64,000 bases of DNA from Camellia lanceoleosa (lineage: Eukaryota; Streptophyta; Magnoliopsida; Ericales; Theaceae), in the NCBI GenBank assembly GCA_025200525.1, contig CM045762.1, positions 3,348,001-3,412,000 of the forward strand, in the 5' to 3' direction. The position numbers and the translations under genes were made by a program. The stretch's first letter is position 1. The number at the start of each line of letters is the position of its first letter. The notes below the pieces were generated by a model. That model made no database searches. It worked only from the letters and a program-made list of their open reading frames with translations, and was not told the origin of the DNA. This document shows, piece after piece, positions 10,591-24,344 of the stretch.

Positions 10591-13196
10591 CTATTAAGTT
10601 CCCAAAGTATTTAATTCAAACCTATTTACTCTCTGAAAATTATAGACATAAAATATAAACCCATGTTATAAATTAGTAAAATAGCCTACCTAGTTAAGAT
10701 TTATTTCAAGAAAAACCTTCAATTTCTGTTATGTCTTTAAAAAGTGAGCGCCAATTCTTCTAGTGAATTTCCTTTGTGAGAGTAATGGTAGTCATTTATA
10801 GTATTTTCTTACTTATCTTCTATAAAAACTACTTATTTGCATTTATTTAATATTATATGCCAAATTTTGTATAATTTTTAATTGATTGCCTTTAAGTTTT
10901 TCATGAAGTTTTTTTAATAATTTAATTAATATATTATTTTATTCTATTATCATTTGTAGTGAAGTGCAATTATTTAAATTATCTGATTCTACTTTTAGTA
11001 TATCTAACTCATACAATTTTATTGGCAAGCCTAAAAACTAGGTTCAGATATCAATTTAAATACACAGTGAAATAAAATACTTTTTAAAAGCATGATTATA
11101 AATTTAAGGATTTCTCTGGAATAAAATTTTAACTAGGTATGATCTTTTATTAATTTATAACACTTATGAGTTTATATTTTATTTTTGTAATATTTTTAGA
11201 GACTAAATATATTTGAATTAAATACTTTAGGAACTTAATAGATTAATTGGATACTTCACGAACTAAGTAGATGTTGATTTATATACTGTAGAAACTTAGT
11301 AGACTCAATCAATAGTTTATGGATTAAATAGACAATTTAGCAATAGTTTAACGGCAGAAAGTAAAATTAACCCATTTCAAAACTATTAAAGTAGCATATA
11401 TATCTTTTGAATAGACTATTGCAACGTTCAAGTCTAGAGAGCTCTGAAGCTAAAGGAGTATGAAAATAAAAATCTAAAATGCCAATAAAATACACACACA
11501 CACACAAAAAAAAAAGAAGAAAAGAGATGCTTAAGATGCGCTAGAAACAAATTTGGGGGGGCATATATATAATTTTAGAGTAGTTAAATTGAAAGACATT
11601 TAAAAAATCCTGCTGCCAGTAGCACTTAAACTACCTCACATAGGTTTACCTGATAAAATAAGACCTCACAAACAAAACCACCACTACCTCCCATAGGTTT
11701 ACTTTGTAAGACTCAAACAGAACCACCACTACATAATTGCATATCCCTGCATTACTATTACACTGGCCACAACCCAGGATTCTCAACTTAACTAACTATG
11801 GTTACTGATACTAAGTGTTGGTAATCTTAGGTAAAAGTAGCCATTTGATTCAAACCATTGCTTTACGTCACTTAATTGTGTACAGTCTCTCAGATACTGT
11901 TTGATCTCAGCTTGGTTTTCTTGTGATCCTGAAAAACAAGGCAAAACCGAATCAAGAAAAAAAGCATGAAGAATTCAGCTTGTTCAATGTGTAACACATG
12001 CTCTCGATATCAAGAAATTTATCTCCTTATTTTGAGATTTGGAAGACTGTATGATAATAAGAAGGAAAGTCAGGGGCAAGAAACAAGGAGGGAGAAGTAT
12101 TCCAAGAAGTAAACAAGGATAACGAAGGCAGAGACACATAGAAGAGAAGATAAGATGAGAGAGAAAAAAGATAGAGGGAGAATCTATATGTTGGGCCCTT
12201 TTTGAATAGGAGAGGAGTTCAAGGAGGTAAATGAGAGGGAAACATAGAAGATAGGTAAAATTGAGTAGAGAATATAGGAAAATTAGTGAGGGGCGTACTG
12301 TTGTCTGAATTGGTCATTAGTTTCTCTTATTTTTGGAGGCTTCCCAAGCTTTAGGTTGCAGGGTTTATAAGAAACTAAATTCAAGTAGAAACATCTTAAT
12401 ATACAACCTCACGAGTGGAGTAACATGTAAAGCCCTAAATTTCATTCTAAATGCACAGAAACTCCCATGGAAGTCAAACTACAATAATTTTAACCATTCT
12501 AATTGGATTAATTACTAACATACCAATTGATGCATCAACTTCTCGAATCCTGCAGCTGTTGAGGATGCAACAAATAAGAAACATGAGTTTCTTTCTCTCT
12601 CTCAGTAGCTGTAATCATCTCTGCTATTTTTAAGTTCAGAACTATGGTTCTTCAAGGTCGGTCTTTATGTTGATTTTTTGCCTTTGGTAGTTATATCACA
12701 TTGTGGCTTATGATTCTGGTTGATTCTTTGATTACCATATTAGGAGCCTCAAAGTTAGTTTCTTCAATGCTTAGCAAATAAAAATGCATTTAATTTATAC
12801 TTTATCATTGCCTTGCTACAATGTAATAAAATTGGATGATTTCTGAATGTTTATCTTAGTCAAAGAGCATTTATTCATATAGAAGAACCTTCAACCTCTT
12901 CATACCTAGCTTTAGTTGTACATTCTTATCATAGCCATTAAGCAATGTAGAGTCTTGTTTGGTGCTTGCACATATGTCACACTCAAATACAACAATTCTT
13001 ATTTGCATGGCTTCAAACTAATTGTTTGATTTTTTGCTTTTTTCATGTGATTTTTCCTTCTACCTTCCCATGGAGTCCCACCTTGTGTTCTTTTCTTCCT
13101 TAGCTGCTGTGGGTCCCTATGGTGGGGGAGGGAGTTTGTCTGGGACTGTGCATCTCTTCTTGATGATCTTCCATGACTTGTTGCATTCATGTTTAG

Positions 13197-13343
<147 letters not shown>

Positions 13344-13362
13344 TGAGGCTTAGGGAGGAACT

Positions 13363-14307
13363 ATGATTAAGGTGAAGACTCTCACTGGAAAAGAAATTGA
13401 AATTGATATTGAGCCAACTGATACCATTGACCGGATCAAGGAACGGGTTGAAGAGAAAGAAGGAATTCCTCCAGTGCAGCAAAGGTTTGTATAAACTCTT
13501 ATAATTGATCGAACTTCAATGTTTGATTTGTTATAGCCATGTTGCAGTTAGTTAAATAACCATGCAGTTGGCTCATGATATGCCGTGTGTTCTTGATTTT
13601 AAATTTCTGAACTATTTTATGCTTATGTCTTCTTTATATAGTATGGTTGGTTATGTGTATACTTCAGAGCAACTATTGATTTGAGGAATTAAGGGGGGCG
13701 CTTATGCAAAATAGTTTTTTTTTTCTCAGTGATGTCCGCAAGAATATGTTTGCGAATGTAATTTTGTTTGCTAATGATTAAGTTATGCTTTAAATGCCCA
13801 TTTTATTCTGCATGCAGCTATTGAAGGATACCAACATAAATTCAATATATTTTGTGTATTCTGCATTGGATTTGAAAAGGTTGATTATACTTGATTAGGT
13901 GATTCAGTATTGTGCTATCTTTATGGGATTTGGTGGCATGAATTCTCTCATGATTTTTCAATTGGAATGGTGTTTTTTATGAATAATTATTTGATTTTCA
14001 ATTGGAATGGTGTTTATTATGAATATTTATTTGATTTCACAAAATTTCTAATTTCACGGATTGTGTGCTTTTTGATCTACTGTTAATCACATAGAATTTC
14101 TGCTTTTTTTTAATCTTAAGTGCAACTGTTTTTGTGTGGTTATTCTGCAAGAAATTATCGGAAGTTTCGATTTCTAATGTTCTCACTGTCTGCAGGCTCA
14201 TTTATGCTGGAAAGCAGCTTGGAGATGATAAAACAGCTAAAGATTATAATATTGAAGGTGGCTCTGTACTTCATCTTGTGCTTGCACTGAGGGGCGGTAG
14301 GCACTAA
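13363..14307 (+). CDS. RUB1: RUB (NEDD8-type ubiquitin-like protein) moiety of the ubiquitin-RUB gene
   Basis: RUB is the plant NEDD8 that modifies cullins and so activates SCF-type ubiquitin ligases. Exons are 13363-13484 and 14196-14307. The intron has donor GTTTGT and acceptor CTGTCTGCAG, splitting an Arg codon. The product begins [20 protein letters not shown] and runs to [12 protein letters not shown], followed by a two-residue tail RH that RUB processing would remove. All family landmarks are present, including the RUB/NEDD8 sequence [17 protein letters not shown] and the C-terminal Gly-Gly. An ACT codon just before the ATG fits the Thr-Met junction of plant ubiquitin-RUB fusions. As written, the upstream ubiquitin frame is broken, so RUB could only be made by initiating at its own ATG, or the breaks are sequencing errors. 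A candidate polyadenylation signal AATAAA is at 14331. Confidence 0.9.
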
Positions 14308-17300
14308 ATAATGCCTTCTGATGTTAGGAAAATAAACTTACCAAGGCTTTTTTTTACATAATAGTTTGTGATGAATAGCCGAGTTACATGTACTGTGTGG
14401 GAAACCAGAAAACTTGTGGTAAAACGTGTTTAATCAGCAATGCTGTTCATTTGCTTCGTTTTGTATCCTTGTCGTGGGGCATTGATTTAATGCAAGTTTC
14501 ATTACCTTTTTTATTTATTTATTATTTTAGTTGAACTGTTTATTAGATTTGCTTATGTTATGAATTTGAGTTGTGACTTGTGATTAATTGTGAATTTTTA
14601 CACTGCTTTGGTGTCGGTGAAAACCTAGTGAAAGCACAGAATACGCAAAGCCTATTGTTCTTGAAACTAAGGTTTGAGACTTCCCCAAGGGGTGCACAAT
14701 TTCAACGGATGCAAAGTTTTGTTAGGTTCTGATAGGTATTTCTGAAAGCAATGCAAGGGAAAGAGAGTACCTATATTATAGATCAACTTTTATAAACTCT
14801 TCTTGGATTCTTTTATGTATTTGCTTTGTTTTTGGAAAAAAACCATTTTTATTTTCTTGCCATACTGTAGGTGGAAAATTGAGCATCTGTTTTTGTGCAT
14901 GATCTGGACTTGCCATCACTTATATCACTCTCATCTTGAGGTTTTAATTTGCTCCTGCCAAACAATTTAGATGTGTTCACAATTTCTTTTTCTTTTTCGT
15001 TCATAAATCTCTTTCTGAATTTTTAGGATTTGAGGGTTGATGGTTGCTTCCCTCAAAATTGACCCTGAATCGATCCCCACACTCTCCTATCTCTCACTCC
15101 TACAAAACCTTTTGCATAATTGTGTGGCTCCTTCCCCCCAGTGATTTAAATCATTTAGGTTAGGGGAGGGGGCGACATAGCGCTGTTGTACAATATTTTT
15201 GTTGCAAATTAATAAATTTTATATATTTTTCTCTCTTTCATATGATATCTTTTCATTTTATTTAGATGGATCATGTTTTATATTTTGTTTGATTTATGGA
15301 TTCATAGAAAGATTTGCGAATAGAAAAGAAAATGTAAATGGATCAAATATAAGTTAATTTTATTTTTTTAATTAATTTTTTTTCTCTACAAATTTCTACC
15401 CAGATTAAATCTATAATCAAAACACAAGTTGATTGAAATCCACACGCATGGTTTGGTAGTCAAGTCCAACATGGAGGAGCTAACAAGCATTGGAGTCAAA
15501 AAGGGTTGTTGCATTTGTTTTTCTCCACTGCCCCATTCATTCTCTTATCCTATTCATTTTTTTTTGTTGTCATTCTCATTTGTACTAATAAGTGTCTACC
15601 AACCACAACGTAAAAATTGACTTCACAACTTATATCTATATTTTATGGTAAAATCTCCATTTGTGGCTTATGGGGGTGAAATTGACCTCACAATCTAACC
15701 GGGCATGTTTAATTGACAAAATTAGAATATGAGATTGAGATTATTAATCTGTGAGTCCAACAATCTTGTTTTGTTTTGAAATTTTGTTTCGGGACTATTA
15801 ATCCAATGGATAATTAATCCAACAAATTTGTAGGATTATTAGTAATGGAGTAGGGGTAAAATTATATATCCTGAGTTGGGAAATAAAATAAAAAGACTCT
15901 TTTACCCTTGATTAAAAATTAAAACACTTATTATTTTTATATAATTTTATATTTTAGAAGGCTAAAAATAATTTTTAAAAATTTAAAAATATTTTTGATA
16001 TTTATTTTATTAAATTAGTTTATATCTTTTCCAATATAATCAAACAATGAACAAGAGGATAATTTATCCTACTAATTCAATTGGATAGTAAATATCACAC
16101 TAGTTTGATGGGATTATTAACACTTTCACTATTAGTCTTGCGAATCAAATATGACCATAGAGATTTTGAGAGAGATTTGAAAAGAAAAAGAAAAAAGAGG
16201 TGTAAAATTAGAAATGTATGTTTATTTTATTCATATTTTATTAATATTTTTTCTTTCACTTTTTAAAGTCCTTTTCAAATTTCTAATTAAACACAGCGTA
16301 AGAGAATGAATAGTAAATTCATGCATCTTGAATTCAATTTTAATTAACTAGTCTGCTACTTATAATTTATAAGTGATTGTTTAAAGATTTCTATTTTAAA
16401 TCTTTTTCCCGTGATTAGAAAGGGAAAAGCAATCGACAAAAGAAATGCCGCCCACTAAGAGTAACATTAGTCAGTCAATCCAATTGAAAAATGGAAGGTT
16501 TAGTTAGCCTGTAATTAAAATTTTCCGACTAAAGATAATAAGATAATGTATGATAGAAAGTTGATGTGCCTAGCATACTAAAAAGTAAACAAAGTGATGT
16601 TCAAATTGTCAAACTTGCACATTTAAAAATCAAATTGTAAAAAACTAACCCTTATGTACTTTGAACCCAAGAAAAGGGTTGGGGTTCATAATCCATATCT
16701 GTCAAATATTGAAAGATTTGATGCAGTTAAAACCGCACCACACCGTCGGCTCTCGTGTATAAAACCTGATATAGCAATGGATAATATGTATAAAATGATA
16801 TGATTGTATAGAAACTTATTATTTTTAAATGGAAGAGGTTTTTGTCTAGTTTGGTCTAGTCACTAAACTATGTTGTTTGGTGTTGTGGAGTCCACTACAG
16901 ATTTGTTTGATTGGGACATTAGGGAGACTAAATATTGTTGAATTGTAATTCGATGGAAGTTTTATTTGGTTGTTTTTTTTTAGTTTGTCGGACATAGAGT
17001 CAGGGACTCTATATCCTCATATGAGGGACTATTGTATCCTACGTGAGTGAGATTATTTCCATGAAATAATTTATTGTTGAGATTAGGTGGTGAAATGACC
17101 ATTTTGACCATCTATTATTTAATTATGTATTATATTTAGTAAAATTTAATAAAATTTAAATGTCTCAATTTAAAAATAAAATAATTTTATTTAACTTTTT
17201 ATTGATGTTGTATTTATTTATAGATATTTTATTTTAAAATTTTGTTTATATTTTATTTAATTTCATTATTTAAATTTTAATAGATGTTTTATTTAATTTT

Positions 17301-19792
17301 ATTATTTTTTAAAATAAATTTATTTAAAATTTTAATTAAAAAATAACACATATTTTTATTGATATTTTATTTATTTAATTTTTCAAAAATAAATTTATTT
17401 AATTCTGTAAAAAATAAAATAAAATAAAATTTTATTTAATCTAGCTAAAAATAATTAAAATATTAAAGATATGCTTAATATTACTATTACTTAGTAAACA
17501 ATTGAAAAATGGTAAAGTAGTCTTTTACTCATTTATCCTAACTAGTTTGTCCAACCAAACATTGGATTCACTAAAAATAGTTCTTTTCAGACATCTAATC
17601 TCATGAGAAAACAAACACGGGATACACATCCAATCCAACCAAATAGTTCAGAGGATTTACAGTCCCAAGATTCAAGCCCGATGCTAATATCTCCTTATTC
17701 AACCCGTCCATTCAAACCCACCCTACAGGTCTTGATTTGTTTCGTTCATTTTCTAATTTTTTGTGCAGATTATTCATAAAAAAATTATATTAATTTGATA
17801 ATTTTACTTATGTTATTAAACTATATTTATTTGAAATAAAAATGGACAACAACATGTATATGGTTTAGAATACATTATATAATAAAGACAATGAAATCAT
17901 GAGGTTGTAATGTGGGAGTTTAATTAATTAACTTATTTTTATAATTTGTACACAAAAACTAATAAATAAACAAAATAAATCATCAAAGTGTGACCAAAGG
18001 TGGGTCCCACAACTGTAAACAATATGGTTAAAGCCTCTTCCTTAAAATAAAGTGCTTATTTAAAAGATATTTAATTATGAAAATATCACTGTTACATTAT
18101 TTTGATAACAAATTCTATAAATCAATTCAATATGAATAATATTTATCATATCAGAAACATGTCATGCATATGTTATCTACTCTCTCTATAGACTGGTATT
18201 AGTCATAAAAAGTCATACATGGTTAGTGAAACTCTACTAACCCCAAAAGGAAGATTTCAAAAATTAGGTAACAAATTAGTAAAAGGCTTTAAATGTTTGG
18301 TTTCCCTAACTGATGACTTAAGGAGAGATTAATTGGTATTATATGATCATATAGGTGTTGATTTTAAATGAGGGTTGGACTTGTGAGACTTGGTAGGACT
18401 GCATGGTGCATGGGTTAGGCGTATATATGTGGGTATATTATTTTTAAATTATTTTATAATAAGGTTTGTGTCAATTTTAATAATATTCAAAGGGCCACTA
18501 ATATGAGCTGCTCACCTAAATCACTTGACTATGTACAAATTCTTGTCACCATTATTGGTGCTTTGACATGGGCATGGCCGCAACCGTGGACATCCACGCC
18601 ATGAATCTCACCAACATTCTACTAATTGCATATATAATAAAAGCCAAAACATAGTCCGCATTTATGAAGTATGAAAATGATTTATTTGCACGAAAATATG
18701 TGAAGTGTGCTTTACAAGAGCGTGACTTATCACTAGTTGAACTGTTTAGTTTTCATAAGTGGATTTCATGATGAGGTTTAATGTTGGGAGATTAAGGTTG
18801 TAAATGAGCTAAGTCAAACCGAGTGATAAATTATTCATACTTGGTTTAAAATTTTAACGAGTTTCAAAATCTATTCAAATTTAATTTGTTTACATAACGA
18901 ACCAATCTTGAACTAGCTTTTAATAAGTTAAAAATATTCATTTTTTTAATACCTCCTCTAGTAGCTTCTCAATATTCATTTAAATTTTTTTTTTTTTTCC
19001 TTATAAATTGTAAATAGAAATTAGGCCAAACAAACGGACTAAATAGAGCATATACCAAACAAAGGCTATGCCTACTAGAATGGATGAGTCATGGCGCACG
19101 TATTTGCTTTGTTTCAATGTATAAGGGTGAAGTGAAGCAGCAGACTTTAATTTAATCTTCAAAACTAAACTATTACTTAATTTATGTTCGAAAGTGCAAA
19201 TCCCTAAGTAAAGGTCCCCAATTCAAATATGTATTCCCTTCTTTTTATATATGAAAGATGATGAATTTATTGTCACTTAACCTTTTTAATATTTGTTTAT
19301 TGATTCCTCGATGTAAAGACAAATAATTATAAAATCCAAAATTAAATAGTTGATAGTAGTAAGTTTTAATTTAGGAATATGATTATCTTCAATTGGGTTG
19401 TCATATCACTTTGTGTATCATTTTTGTATACTTAATAACAGCATTGCATTATTTTTACTATAAGTGGGCCACATTGCTGATATTTATGTTTAGGAACATA
19501 TATAAGTGGATGAGGTATGTGATGATGTAATAAGAAGGGTAAATGATGTCATAAGTATTCAAAACAAGAGATCTGATTTCACTCCCATATTGATTAACAA
19601 AATGTCCAAATTGTATGATCACTAATAAGAATTAATTGATTTGATGATCTCACCTGTAATGTTTAAATTTGAGTTTCTTTAGTATATTGTGCTATTTTCT
19701 TTTACCTTCTTCTATTTGTCTTCTACTAATAAAAAATAAAACATAAATAATATATTATTTACTGATTGTTGTTGTTACAATAGTCATAGAGA
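14308..19792. other. Intergenic region between RUB and MYB genes
   Basis: No gene is recognisable on either strand. The first about 150 bp is probably the RUB 3' untranslated region. Two MITE-like segments can be suspected. One spans about 15700-16160 (GGGCATGTTTAATTGACAAA at the left against TTGCGAATCAAATATGACC at the right). The other spans about 16850-17640, with loosely mirrored GTTTGGT ends and ATTTATTTAA-rich filling. The rest is AT-rich, with poly-T runs and short ORFs without domains. Confidence 0.45.
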
Positions 19793-19941
19793 GGAGTGAT
19801 TTGGGAAGTTGGTTAAAAATTAATTTTTTAATTTTTTTTTTAATTTTTGTCTTTTTATATGTAAAAAATGTAAGAGATGATATGATCTAAAATAAGTTAA
19901 AACCTAAAAATTAATTTTTAGCTAACTTTCCAAATCACCCC
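19793..19941. mobile_element. Short hairpin MITE upstream of the MYB gene
   Basis: The left arm GGAGTGATTTGGGAAGTTGG continues TTAAAAATTAATTTTT. The right end is its near-exact reverse complement (AAAAATTAATTTTTAGC, then TAACTTTCCAAATCACCCC). The 149 bp element is mostly inverted repeat. It ends about 300 bp before the MYB ATG, so it lies in the promoter region. Confidence 0.7.
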
Positions 19942-20130
19942 AAAATGTAATAATATTTTATTGTGGCGGTGAATAAAAAAATTTTTTTTTTTTTATGGAA
20001 GTAATCTTTTTTCCAATTAAATATCTTTTTCATTTTTATTAAATTTGCGTAAACAATCATGGCATGCAGACCCCTTGTTGTGTATGTCATCTCTGTTTCT
20101 CTCCATCTTTCTCTCTCTTCTGTATGTACA

Positions 20131-20138
20131 TATATATA
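20131..20138 (+). promoter_or_regulatory. Candidate TATA box of the MYB gene
   Basis: TATATATA lies about 110 bp before the MYB ATG, followed by a GA-rich leader. It is the only clear TATA motif close to the start, but AT-rich surroundings make it tentative. Confidence 0.45.
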
Positions 20139-20247
20139 GAGAGAGGGGGGATGTTGTGAATATTTGTGATAAAGAAACCTAACATATGAGAGGAGAGGCT
20201 AAAGAATTTACAGGGAGAGAAAGAGTCGAGAGATTATCATATCAGTG

Positions 20248-20400
20248 ATGGGTAGAGGAAGAGCACCATGTTGTGACAAGAGCAAGGTAAAGAAGGGTCC
20301 ATGGAGCCCTGCTGAGGACTTTAGACTCCTCACTTTCATTCACAACCATGGTCATACCAACTGGCGCTCTCTCCCTAAACTTGCTGGTTTGTCTCTCCTC

Positions 20401-20433
<33 letters not shown>

Positions 20434-23400
20434 CATATACATGTGTGTGTGTATAAATATGGTGACTGCTGTTGTTGTATGAATTGGGATGGGATATTCT
20501 TCTTCATGCATTGTAGATTTTCTTTTTCTTAAATTTTCCCAGCATATAACTTCAAACATTTTATTAGATATAGACATCTTTTTTTTCCCCTCATAGATTC
20601 TTTTTGTCCTCCTATCAAACTTTAGAATACCAAATTACCTTCATCCTCAATAGTTTCTAATTCTGGGATTATTTTATTTTATTTTTCAGTTGAATTGCAT
20701 CAATCCCATATTGCAGAGAGTTCACTTTCATTATACATGTTTGCTCTTATGTTATTGTATCTGAAACCTCATTCCACCAAATAAAGAATGTACAAATATT
20801 ATGTAACTATTTCAAACTTTTTAAGAGTATCTCCATCAAATTAGTTATTTTTATTTTTTAGCTAAACTAGTGAATAAATCACCAAATTTCAACTCCATCA
20901 AACTAGTTACCAAGTTAGCGATTTTAGTTTTGATAATTTTAGCTCAATAGATGTAGCTAGTAGTTTTGTCTAGTCAAATATTAAAAAATTTATTTTTATT
21001 ATTTTAGAGTTACGTGTGTTGAGTTTATAAAAAATAATTTAAAATAAAAATAATATTTGAATAAAATAGACAAAGAATAGAGACTTCGTTAAAGAGTATA
21101 TTGAAAAAATATACAGTCAAAATAGAAAGATTAACTTTTAAGTTTAAATATAATAAAATTGTAAATAGTTTGATGGAGATGCTAAGTTCGTTAAATTACT
21201 TGTTAATAAAATTCATAAATAAATGTCAAAAAGAATCTACTTTCACTATTAGTGCTATGACAAAAAATACCCAAATTTTAGCCATTAATAATAAATTCTC
21301 GCATATGAGTGGGTAGATACAGAGAGATATATAATTAGAAATTCTCCTTTTTAAAGTAATTTGCGTCACATATGTCTTTTTCTTTTCTATTTTTTTTATA
21401 TTACACGTATGCCGTTTTCCTCGTTGAATTGATGTGGCAATTATTAAATGTATTCCTTTCAAAACACGTAAAGTTGCGTGTCAAATATTAATACAATGTC
21501 ACATCAATTTAAAATAATAATAATAATAATAATTACAAATTTTTTTTAGTAAACTGTTGGGTGTAGCATTTTCACCGAGAAATAAAGAAAAATGAGTGAG
21601 AGTTATAATTATAGCTATCACTAGTGATGTGATAGTGGGTCTTATCTCCTGTTACAATTTGTATTATATCTTTTTTTTACTTTGTCACCTTAGAGCATCT
21701 CCAACGATGACTCCGATTTTTCACCAAATCTGAGTCAAAAAAGACCCATTTCACCAAATTTGATACTACTCACTCCAACTATGCACCAAATTCATGAAAT
21801 GTGCTTCGGGACAATCGGGTGGTCGACGGCCGGTCAGGAGGATTTTTTTTTTTTTTAAATTGTTTGCACCTTTTTTTGAATTGTCTAAACCTTTTAAGGA
21901 CAACGGTTGACCGGTCGGCCAAGTTAGGAGGATTTTTTTTTTTTTTTTCAAATTGTTTGAACCTTTTTACGAATCGAACCTTTTCCAGGGACAACCGTTG
22001 GTCGGCCAAATTAACCGGTTGGTCGACCGAGTACTCCCTCCAACGGTCCGTAACAGTGTTTTGGTAAATTTAGTATTCTGTCGTTGATTTGATGAATTGT
22101 TTGATGAATTGTCGATTTAATATCAATTCTGATGAATCGTTGGAGTAATGAACAGTACCTTTTTCATTAAAATTTAAATTTGATATCAATTCTGATACAC
22201 CGTTGAAGATGGTCTTATTAGTGATAGATTTAAAACTACTAAATTAGTGATTTCTAACGCTACGGAGAAATAAACTGGAGAATCCAATCATTAAAGCCAT
22301 TCCACTAGGGGCATATAGATTTGTTGGTGGTTGACCAGTCAACTGCTCTGACTTGTTCGAGTTGTTGTTTGTTTTGTTTGACTTTGAAAGCTTAATATGA
22401 TACTTATAGTAACCTAACCTCAATGGTTTTTTTTTTTTTTTTTTTTTTTCATGCAACTCATTATAAGAAAGTGTAAGAAAAAGAAAGAATGATGAAAAGG
22501 AAAGAATGACGGCAAGTGCCTAACCTGGACAAGTTTTTCAAACCCACTGAATCTTGGAAATATGATAAAATAATCAGATGATGAAAAGAAAATGTAGACT
22601 AAAGAAGATAAGATTAACAAAAACATTAAACAATAAACTCCATGGTGTGGTAGTTCAACATCCAACATGAAATTTCTGTTCTATGCCCGATCAGATGTAA
22701 ACACGTGTAGAGTAAGTCGGTGGCCATTTTCCGGCCGGTGTTCTCATTTTCTATCTCAATTCTTATTTCACCTTTCTAGTGTTACCATGTCATCAGAATT
22801 TGAATTCAATACAGCTTATTCACTTTTTTAATAATTAAAAACTTAAAAAAAATAGTTTTTAATTCAAATTTTTAATAAAGTAGCAGCACTAAGAGGGTGA
22901 GACAGCGAAGAAAAACAGAGGATCCAAAACCCATTTTCATATCCGTGCGATGATTTTAATTTCTAAACGAGCTGAGTGCATGATAGTTCCATGCTAAAGA
23001 ATTTTCACAAGATTACTGATCCTTAGTACTAATAGTCATTGCTAAATACATAAATTTTGCTTAAAAAAATTCATAAAATTTAAAAATTGACAATATTGCT
23101 TTATGTTGGTGGAGTGTAAGTGCTATTCAAAATGAATTTTGTGCACTTCACTATAAAAATTTCATATATTTTTTTGTTTTCCAAATCAAGCTGGCGTGGA
23201 TTAATTTGGCTTGTTGTTTTGAAGGATTGTTGCGTTGCGGGAAGAGTTGCCGACTGAGGTGGATTAATTACCTAAGGCCTGATTTAAAGAGAGGAAATTT
23301 CACCAAGGAAGAAGAGGAAACCATTATTAAGCTACATCAGTCTTTGGGAAACAAGTACGTATGTAGCTAGGCTAGTCATACTAATCAGTAATTAATTTCT

Positions 23401-24275
23401 TTGGCTAGCTATTAATTTGATCAAATATTAATTAATGATTACTTATAATGAATGAATGAATTGTAATTTGTAGGTGGTCAAAAATTGCATCATATTTACC
23501 AGGAAGAACCGACAATGAGATAAAGAATGTGTGGAATACACATTTGAAGAAAAGATTAAACAAGAAAGATGCAGATGATGATCACAAGAATTCAAGAGGC
23601 TCTTGCTCTTCCCCATCTTCCTCTTCTTCTTATTCTTCTTCTTCATCATCATCTAATTTAAGGCCTCATACTCATTATGAATCTCATCAAGTACGCAATA
23701 TGGAGGAGGAGGTGTTACTGTTAGCGAAGAATCAAGATATCTCATCAATTACTACTAGTTCTAGTGCTAGTGATTGTGCTGAACCAAAAGAAGCAATATC
23801 AACTTCTTCCTCCTCCAATTGTTCTCATGAGGTTGATAAAGCAGCGGTGGTGGTGTATGATGAAGTGAATAAGCAGAAGATGAGTTTGAATTCAGATGAT
23901 CATCAACAAGAAGTGATTGAAATCCCCATGGAGGAGTCTGATATTGATTTCTGGGCCATGTTGGATAACTTGGAGTCCAATGAATCCCAACCACAAGAGT
24001 TTGAGTTTGAGGCTTCCCATAATTCCCAAGACTCCAACTTATTTGGAGAAGATCTTGATGATCATGATCATGATCCTAATAGGGGTATAGGAATTGAATG
24101 GTTGAGATACTTGGAAAATGAGCTTGGACTAGAAGATGATGATCAGTGCAACAATATTATTGCAGCAAAATATAATGATGAAGTGGGACAATTAGGCTCC
24201 TCCACCACCTCCTTAGCTGATCATCATCAGGTGATGTTGATGAGGCCAGAAATTGATCAATTTTTTGGGATCTAA
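20248..24275 (+). CDS. R2R3-MYB transcription factor, subgroup-3-like
   Basis: A nuclear DNA-binding transcription factor of 356 residues, by my splicing. Exons are 20248-20386 (139 bp), 23225-23354 (130 bp) and 23474-24275. The second exon has the 130 bp length typical of this family. Introns follow GT-AG (GTTTGT...TTTGAAG; GTACGT...TTTGTAG). The product starts [21 protein letters not shown]2 keeps its three Trp. R3 has Phe in place of the first Trp and keeps the others ([18 protein letters not shown]). The pieces [29 protein letters not shown] and [11 protein letters not shown] are most like the subgroup that includes Arabidopsis MYB10, MYB72, MYB58 and MYB63 (iron-deficiency/root-defence and lignin regulators). 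The C-terminal half is Ser-rich, then acidic with [13 protein letters not shown] and [11 protein letters not shown], a likely activation region. The exact orthologue is inferred, not proven. Confidence 0.9.
20824..21183. mobile_element. Harbinger-type MITE candidate in MYB intron 1
   Basis: The left end GAGTATCTCCATCAAATTAG is mirrored by the right end TTTGATGGAGATGC. TAA flanks or nearly flanks both sides. The interior has CACCAAATTTCAACTCCATC and similar direct repeats of the terminus. About 360 bp with no transposase. The exact ends are uncertain by a few bases. Confidence 0.5.
21693..22214. mobile_element. Harbinger-type MITE in MYB intron 1
   Basis: The left end GAGCATCTCCAACGATGAC and the right end CACCGTTGAAGATGGTC are inverted repeats. 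TTA flanks both sides (21690-21692 and 22215-22217). The 522 bp interior contains an internal near-tandem duplication: an AGGAGGATTTTTTTTTTTT...AATTGTTTGAACC...GGTCGGCCAA module at about 21835-21920 and again at 21925-22005. ORFs here are artefacts of that duplication. Confidence 0.75.
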
Positions 24276-24344
24276 ATTAAATGAAGTCAATTCAAATGAT
24301 TGGTTAGCATGTCAGAATTGGAAAATTTAGCTTAGACAGAGCAA

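Larger units (their letters stand above)
20387..23224 (+). other. Intron 1 of the MYB gene (2.8 kb)
   Basis: This intron is long for an R2R3-MYB gene, where first introns are usually a few hundred bases at most. It begins with CT and TA microsatellites (20400-20435) and holds two MITEs (20824-21183 and 21693-22214), which explain about 0.9 kb. A poly-T tract of about 20 bases lies at 22429. The rest is AT-rich without recognisable coding sequence. Confidence 0.75.

Noticed and set aside
23767..23994. 75-codon ORF on the minus strand inside MYB exon 3
   Set aside because: Shadow of the MYB coding sequence.
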